A stretch of DNA of 19,020 nucleotides from assembly GCA_030740295.1 (NCBI GenBank), contig JASLXP010000928.1, forward strand, positions 1 through 19,020, read 5' to 3'. The position numbers and the translations under genes were made by a program. A model generated the notes under the pieces. That model saw only the letters and a list, made by a program, of their open reading frames with translations, was not told the origin of the DNA and made no database searches. The DNA is from Planctomycetota bacterium (GTDB taxonomy: Bacteria > Planctomycetota > PUPC01 > JACPCR01). Below, piece by piece: positions 15,998 to 19,020 of the stretch. Every line of letters starts with the position of its first letter. Within the stretch, counting starts at the first letter, position 1.

Positions 15998-17392
15998 ATG
16001 GCCACGAAAGCGAACGCCGCGATCACATCCACCGCCCTGCGCGACCTCGAGGACGCCTTCGCAGCGGACGACACGAACCGCGTCATGCAGAACGCCGTGA
16101 CTCAGGTCTCCGCCCAGAAGCTCGCCGTGCGACGCGACGTGGTGGCCGAGGCCGACCACTCCTTCTCGGTGAAGCTCGACCACTGGGAGGTCACCGCCCA
16201 GAAAGGCTCGGGACGGTGCTGGCTCTTCGCGGGGCTCAACGTCCTCCGAGCCGCGGCCATGAAGAAGATGAAGCTGAAGAACTTCGAGTTCAGTCAGAAC
16301 TGGCCCCTCTTCTGGGACAAGCTGGAGAAGGCCAACTACTTCCTCGAGTCGATAATCGACACGGCCGACCGCCCCGCCGGCGACCGCACCGTGGCGTTCC
16401 TCCTGTCCGATCCCATCAGCGACGGCGGCCAGTGGAACATGTTCGTCGACCTCATCGAGAAGTACGGCCTGGTCCCCAAGACGGCCATGCCCGAGACCGA
16501 AAGCTCCTCGAACACGGGCGTCATGAACCAGCTCCTTGTGGCGAAGCTCCGCCAGGGCGCCTACATCCTCCGCGACCTGCACGCCAGCGGCGCCCCGCTC
16601 GCGGACCTGCGGGCGGCGAAGCTCGAGTTCCTCACGACCGTCCACCGCATCCTCTCCATCCACCTGGGCACTCCGCCGACCACTTTCGACTGGCAGTGGC
16701 ACGACAAGAACGACAAGTTCCACCGCGACGCGAACATGACCCCGAAACGCTTCGCGAAGAAGTACGTGTCCGCGCCCCTCGACGACTACGTGTGCCTCGT
16801 CCACGACCCGCGGACGTCGAGTCCCGTGGGCCGCACGTTCACCGTCGAGTACCTGGGCAACGTCGTGGGCGGCAAGCCCGTGGTGTATCTGAACGTCGAG
16901 ATGCCGCTGCTGAAGCGCGTCGCCCGCCGCACCCTCGGAGACGGCGAGCCAGTGTGGTTCGGCTGCGACACGTCGAAGCAGATGGACCGCGACGTGGGCA
17001 TGTGGGACGTCCGGCTCCAGGACTACGAGAGCATCTACCAGACCGACTTCGCCCTCGACAAGGCCACCCGTCTCGAGTACGGCGCGACGGCGATGAACCA
17101 CGCCATGGTCTTCACCGGCGTGGACATCAAGAGCGGGAAGCCTCGCCGCTGGCGGGTCGAGAATAGCTGGGGCGACGCCACGGGGCAGAAGGGCTTCTTC
17201 CTGATGAACGACTCCTGGTTCGACGAGCACCTCTTCGAGATCGCGGCCAGGAAGAAATATCTTCCGCAGAAGCTCCGCGCCGCCCTCGACCGCAAGCCCA
17301 TCGTCCTGCCCGCCTGGGACCCCATGGGATCGCTGGCGCGGGTGTCTGCGATCGGCCAGCCTCCGTCGTGCACGTGTGCTGTCTCTCCCTAA
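15998..17392 (+). CDS. pepC: Aminopeptidase C / bleomycin hydrolase (peptidase C1B)
   Basis: Cytoplasmic papain-fold cysteine aminopeptidase that normally forms a hexameric barrel and trims peptides. The start at 15998 has AGGAG eight bases upstream; an open frame from 15932 adds 22 residues without family character. Catalytic residues are all present: Gln68 and Cys74 (QKGSGRCWLFAG), His368 (AMNHAMVFTG) and Asn389 (RVENSWGD), close to the spacing in lactococcal PepC. FSQNWPLFWDKLEKANYFLE and DGGQWNMFVDLIEKYG are further hallmarks. PepC proteins normally end at about WDPMGSLA, which lies here at residues 440-447; the frame continues 17 residues with no family match, so the native stop seems to be missing. 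Codons end almost always in G or C, unlike the genes to the left, and no neighbour suggests a shared pathway. Confidence 0.9.
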   Translation: MATKANAAITSTALRDLEDAFAADDTNRVMQNAVTQVSAQKLAVRRDVVAEADHSFSVKLDHWEVTAQKGSGRCWLFAGLNVLRAAAMKKMKLKNFEFSQNWPLFWDKLEKANYFLESIIDTADRPAGDRTVAFLLSDPISDGGQWNMFVDLIEKYGLVPKTAMPETESSSNTGVMNQLLVAKLRQGAYILRDLHASGAPLADLRAAKLEFLTTVHRILSIHLGTPPTTFDWQWHDKNDKFHRDANMTPKRFAKKYVSAPLDDYVCLVHDPRTSSPVGRTFTVEYLGNVVGGKPVVYLNVEMPLLKRVARRTLGDGEPVWFGCDTSKQMDRDVGMWDVRLQDYESIYQTDFALDKATRLEYGATAMNHAMVFTGVDIKSGKPRRWRVENSWGDATGQKGFFLMNDSWFDEHLFEIAARKKYLPQKLRAALDRKPIVLPAWDPMGSLARVSAIGQPPSCTCAVSP

Positions 17393-17496
17393 CTGGAAAC
17401 AGTGAGAATCGCGCGTCTGCCTTTGGTTCGAAACACTGGTGATTGGGGACACCATCTGGTCTTCAAATAAACCCGAAGTGAGAAGGGGAGGGAGCC
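17393..17496. promoter_or_regulatory. Spacer with strong ribosome binding site for the chimeric gene
   Basis: About 100 bases after the aminopeptidase stop. GGAGG at 17487-17491, inside a longer purine run, lies five bases before GTG 17497 and fixes that start. ATTGGGGACACCATCT around 17443-17458 resembles the GGGACAC motifs often left near REP-type transposons, but one copy proves nothing. Confidence 0.4.
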
Positions 17497-18687
17497 GTGA
17501 CAGGTACGAGGCGCAATAAGGCTACCGGAATCGCGGCGCTGGTGATGCTTGCGGCCGGTCCCGCTGGGAAAGCAGCGCAGGCAGCCACCTTGGTGAAGCA
17601 CGGACGGGCCGCATGCGCGGTCATCGTCACGGATGAGTTGCGGGCCAAAATCTCCGGCGACTACGCGGTAACGCGCAAGCACGGGACCTATGTCGAGATC
17701 GCGCTTGAAGAGCTGAAGGAGCACCTCAGCCTGGCCGCGCAGGGAGAGATTGAGACGCTGGACGCGAAGGCCGCGGAAGCCGGTCGTGTCGCTCGCGAGC
17801 AGACTGACGCGGGACGCGCCGTGGTGCTCTTGGGCGGGCCCGAACTGGACACCGACCTCGCCTGGGCCATCCGCCAGGCCCACCGTGACGCGTCCGAGCC
17901 CGACCCGGAATCGTTTGCCCTTCAAGTGGCTGATGGGGTCGTGAAGATCGTTGGTCTGACGCCGAAGGGAATGCTGAATGGGGTCTACGAGTTGCTCGAG
18001 CAGACTGGGTTCCGCTGGTACATGCCGGGAGCTTTCGGCCGCGTTGTCCCGCGCGCAAAGACTTTGGAGATTGCGGAGCAGCGCAGCATCGAAGTACCCT
18101 CCTTCCGCGGGCGTCAGCTCCGGGTCAACCAGTTCGGAGACGTATGGGGCCGCCGTATGCGCAACAGTGTGTGGAAGGTCCACAGGCACCATGGCATCCG
18201 TCCCCTGCACCACTCCGGTTTGCGTCGGAAGTGGTTTGATCGGCATCCAGAGCACTTCGCACTGCGTGACGGCAAGCGGGTCCCCGGCCAGTTGTGCGTG
18301 TCGAACCCGGAAGTACTGAAAATGGCGATCGATGCGGCCCAAGAGCACCTGCGTGAGAATCCAGGCGCCGAGTTCTACGGCATGGGTCTGCGTCCGGAGC
18401 TTGGTTGTTATGAGAGCAGGCACATTCAATCACCCAACATCGACATGTTTGCGAAGCAAGGGATTGTGTTTGAAAGGGCGTATTGCCAGGTGCCTGTCTG
18501 CGGACCATCGCGCGCATCACTGCTGACCGGTATTCGTCCCGACAATCGAACCTGTAAGATCTGGAACGCAGACAAATACGCGCCGAATGCCGTGACTTTG
18601 CCACAAGCTTTTCGCGAAGCGGGATACCATACGATTTCCAATAGCAAGATATTTCATGGGCCGGAAGAGGCGGCCAAGCGGAGGTGA
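17497..18687 (+). pseudogene. In-frame chimera: DUF4838 N-terminal part joined to a sulfatase fragment
   Basis: One open frame of 396 codons made of two unrelated halves. Residues 1-29 are a signal peptide (TRRNKATGIAALVMLAAGPA, cut near AQA). Residues 30-297 are the GH67N-like domain and early barrel of a DUF4838 protein (KIVGLTPKGMLNGVYELLEQ, GFRWYMPGAFGRVVP, KWFDRHPEHFALRDGKR, LCVSNPEV). From LRPELGCY (298-305) the protein is an iduronate-2-sulfatase-like sulfatase (HIQSPNIDMFAKQGIVFERA, CGPSR at 335-339 as CxPxR, LTGIRPD, GYHTISNSKIFHGP), but without its own signal peptide and first metal-binding aspartates, and cut off at EEAAKRR. Neither half can be a working enzyme: the DUF4838 part lacks most of its barrel, the sulfatase lacks both ends. 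GTG start with a strong Shine-Dalgarno site. Confidence 0.85.
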
Positions 18688-18799
18688 GGTTCTGGGGATA
18701 CAACCCAGAACCGAGAATGAAGAGAAAACGACACACGACCGAAGAGATCATCCGGATCCTTCGGCATGCCGACGGCGAGCAGACCGTTGAAGAGTTCGA
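18685..18799 (+). mobile_element. IS3-family insertion sequence fragment (start of orfA)
   Basis: ATG 18717 begins MKRKRHTTEEIIRILRHADG followed by EQTVEEF, the helix-turn-helix opening of IS3-family OrfA proteins, which bind the element ends. Similarity stops after about 27 codons, where the ribosome-binding region of the next sulfatase begins; the frame then runs into nonsense and stops within that gene. No orfB and no right end are present. Boundaries are approximate: the left end is set at TG 18685 and the right at the end of orfA similarity. Confidence 0.7.
18688..18712. repeat. Nine-base-pair perfect inverted repeat before the transposase fragment
   Basis: GGTTCTGGG (18688-18696) and CCCAGAACC (18704-18712) pair around GATACAA. 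It begins at the stop of the chimeric frame and ends four bases before the orfA ATG, so it probably belongs to the left end of the insertion sequence, where it could hide the start of the transposase mRNA. The exact IS end is not visible; TG at 18685 is a possible terminus for an IS3-type element. Confidence 0.5.
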
Positions 18800-18811
18800 T
18801 AAGGAGTATAG

Positions 18812-19020
18812 ATGCAAACTCGCCCCACGATATTTTCGCTTCTCATTATGACATGCTTTGCGGCTCTCGCTGCAGAACCACCCAATGTCGTGATTATACT
18901 CGCAGACGATCTCGGCTATGGCGACGTTGGAGCCAACAACCCTGACTCCAGGATTCCAACGCCCGCGATGGATCGTGTTGCCGCCGAAGGCATACGCTTC
19001 ACCGACGGACACTCGCCTTC
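18812..19020 (+). CDS. Sulfatase, N-terminal part (runs off right edge)
   Basis: Secreted type I sulfatase, 69 codons visible. AAGGAG at 18801-18806 lies five bases before ATG 18812, a clear start. Residues 1-21 are a signal peptide ([15 protein letters not shown]). [20 protein letters not shown] follows and carries the paired metal-binding aspartates, then [20 protein letters not shown]. The CxPxR signature would come within the next few residues, beyond the window. It differs from the sulfatase at the left edge and from the fragment at 18388-18687, so at least three sulfatase lineages are present. The close upstream IS fragment means its native promoter may have been lost. Confidence 0.9.
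   Translation, partial: MQTRPTIFSLLIMTCFAALAAEPPNVVIILADDLGYGDVGANNPDSRIPTPAMDRVAAEGIRFTDGHSP

Noticed and set aside
16216..17166. 316-codon plus-strand frame inside the aminopeptidase gene
   Set aside because: Arg/Pro-rich shadow frame of the GC-rich gene, no ribosome-binding site and no family motif.
15983..17455. 490-codon open frame antisense to the aminopeptidase gene
   Set aside because: It is the mirror of a very GC-rich gene with rare stops; its protein is low-complexity (VEV, HGVV, LEVL runs) and has no domain.
17389..18429. 346-codon minus-strand frame opposite the chimeric gene
   Set aside because: The plus strand has a signal peptide, ribosome-binding site and two recognised families; the minus frame has none of these.
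1..19020. CRISPR array, tRNA, rRNA or phage-defence operon
   Set aside because: No regularly spaced repeats, no cloverleaf or rRNA sequence recognised by eye, and no nuclease, methylase or helicase core. The helicase-like impression at 15347-15688 has no catalytic motif.

Overview
The window looks like a piece of a sulfatase-rich heterotroph of the Planctomycetes/Verrucomicrobia/Lentisphaerae kind, possibly from a metagenome. This rests on gene content only: secreted sulfatases, two DUF4838 proteins, a large PQQ-type beta-propeller protein, a TonB-dependent receptor, a ThuA-like protein and a xylose-isomerase-like sugar isomerase. There is no rRNA, tRNA or other marker to fix the taxon. Shine-Dalgarno motifs are strong at some genes and absent at others.

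Layout. Positions 1-3060 (minus strand): a TonB-dependent receptor broken by one frameshift, followed by the N-terminal third of an arylsulfatase that runs off the left edge. Positions 3428-4075 (minus): a ThuA-like protein. Positions 4322-8971 (plus): a sugar isomerase/epimerase, a PhnP-like metallo-beta-lactamase and an 858-residue secreted DUF4838 protein with a C-terminal CBM9-like domain. A short sulfatase remnant lies between the first two. A cluster of three hairpins (9000-9070) separates this block from the convergent minus-strand operon at 9088-15350. That operon encodes a CocE-like serine hydrolase, a DUF5596/GNAT_C acyltransferase-like protein and a duplicated PQQ propeller protein.

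From about 15,350 to the right end the DNA is a patchwork. It holds gene debris on the minus strand, then a very GC-rich bleomycin-hydrolase-type aminopeptidase C whose natural stop seems to be lost. Next comes an in-frame chimera of the N-terminal part of a DUF4838 protein and a piece of an iduronate-sulfatase-like enzyme. It is followed by a fragment of an IS3-family orfA and then the start of a further sulfatase. Base composition changes by eye at several of these joins, so either repeated recombination around a mobile element or assembly joining is likely.

The left two thirds read as a locus for uptake and breakdown of a sulfated or acidic polysaccharide: receptor for import, sulfatases for desulfation, DUF4838/CBM9 protein for binding or cleavage at the surface, isomerase for the released sugar. 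This is inference from family content. No individual substrate can be read from the sequence. I see no CRISPR array, no RNA gene and no clear defence system. The closest thing to something undescribed is the three-gene CocE/acyltransferase/propeller operon and the mosaic right end.
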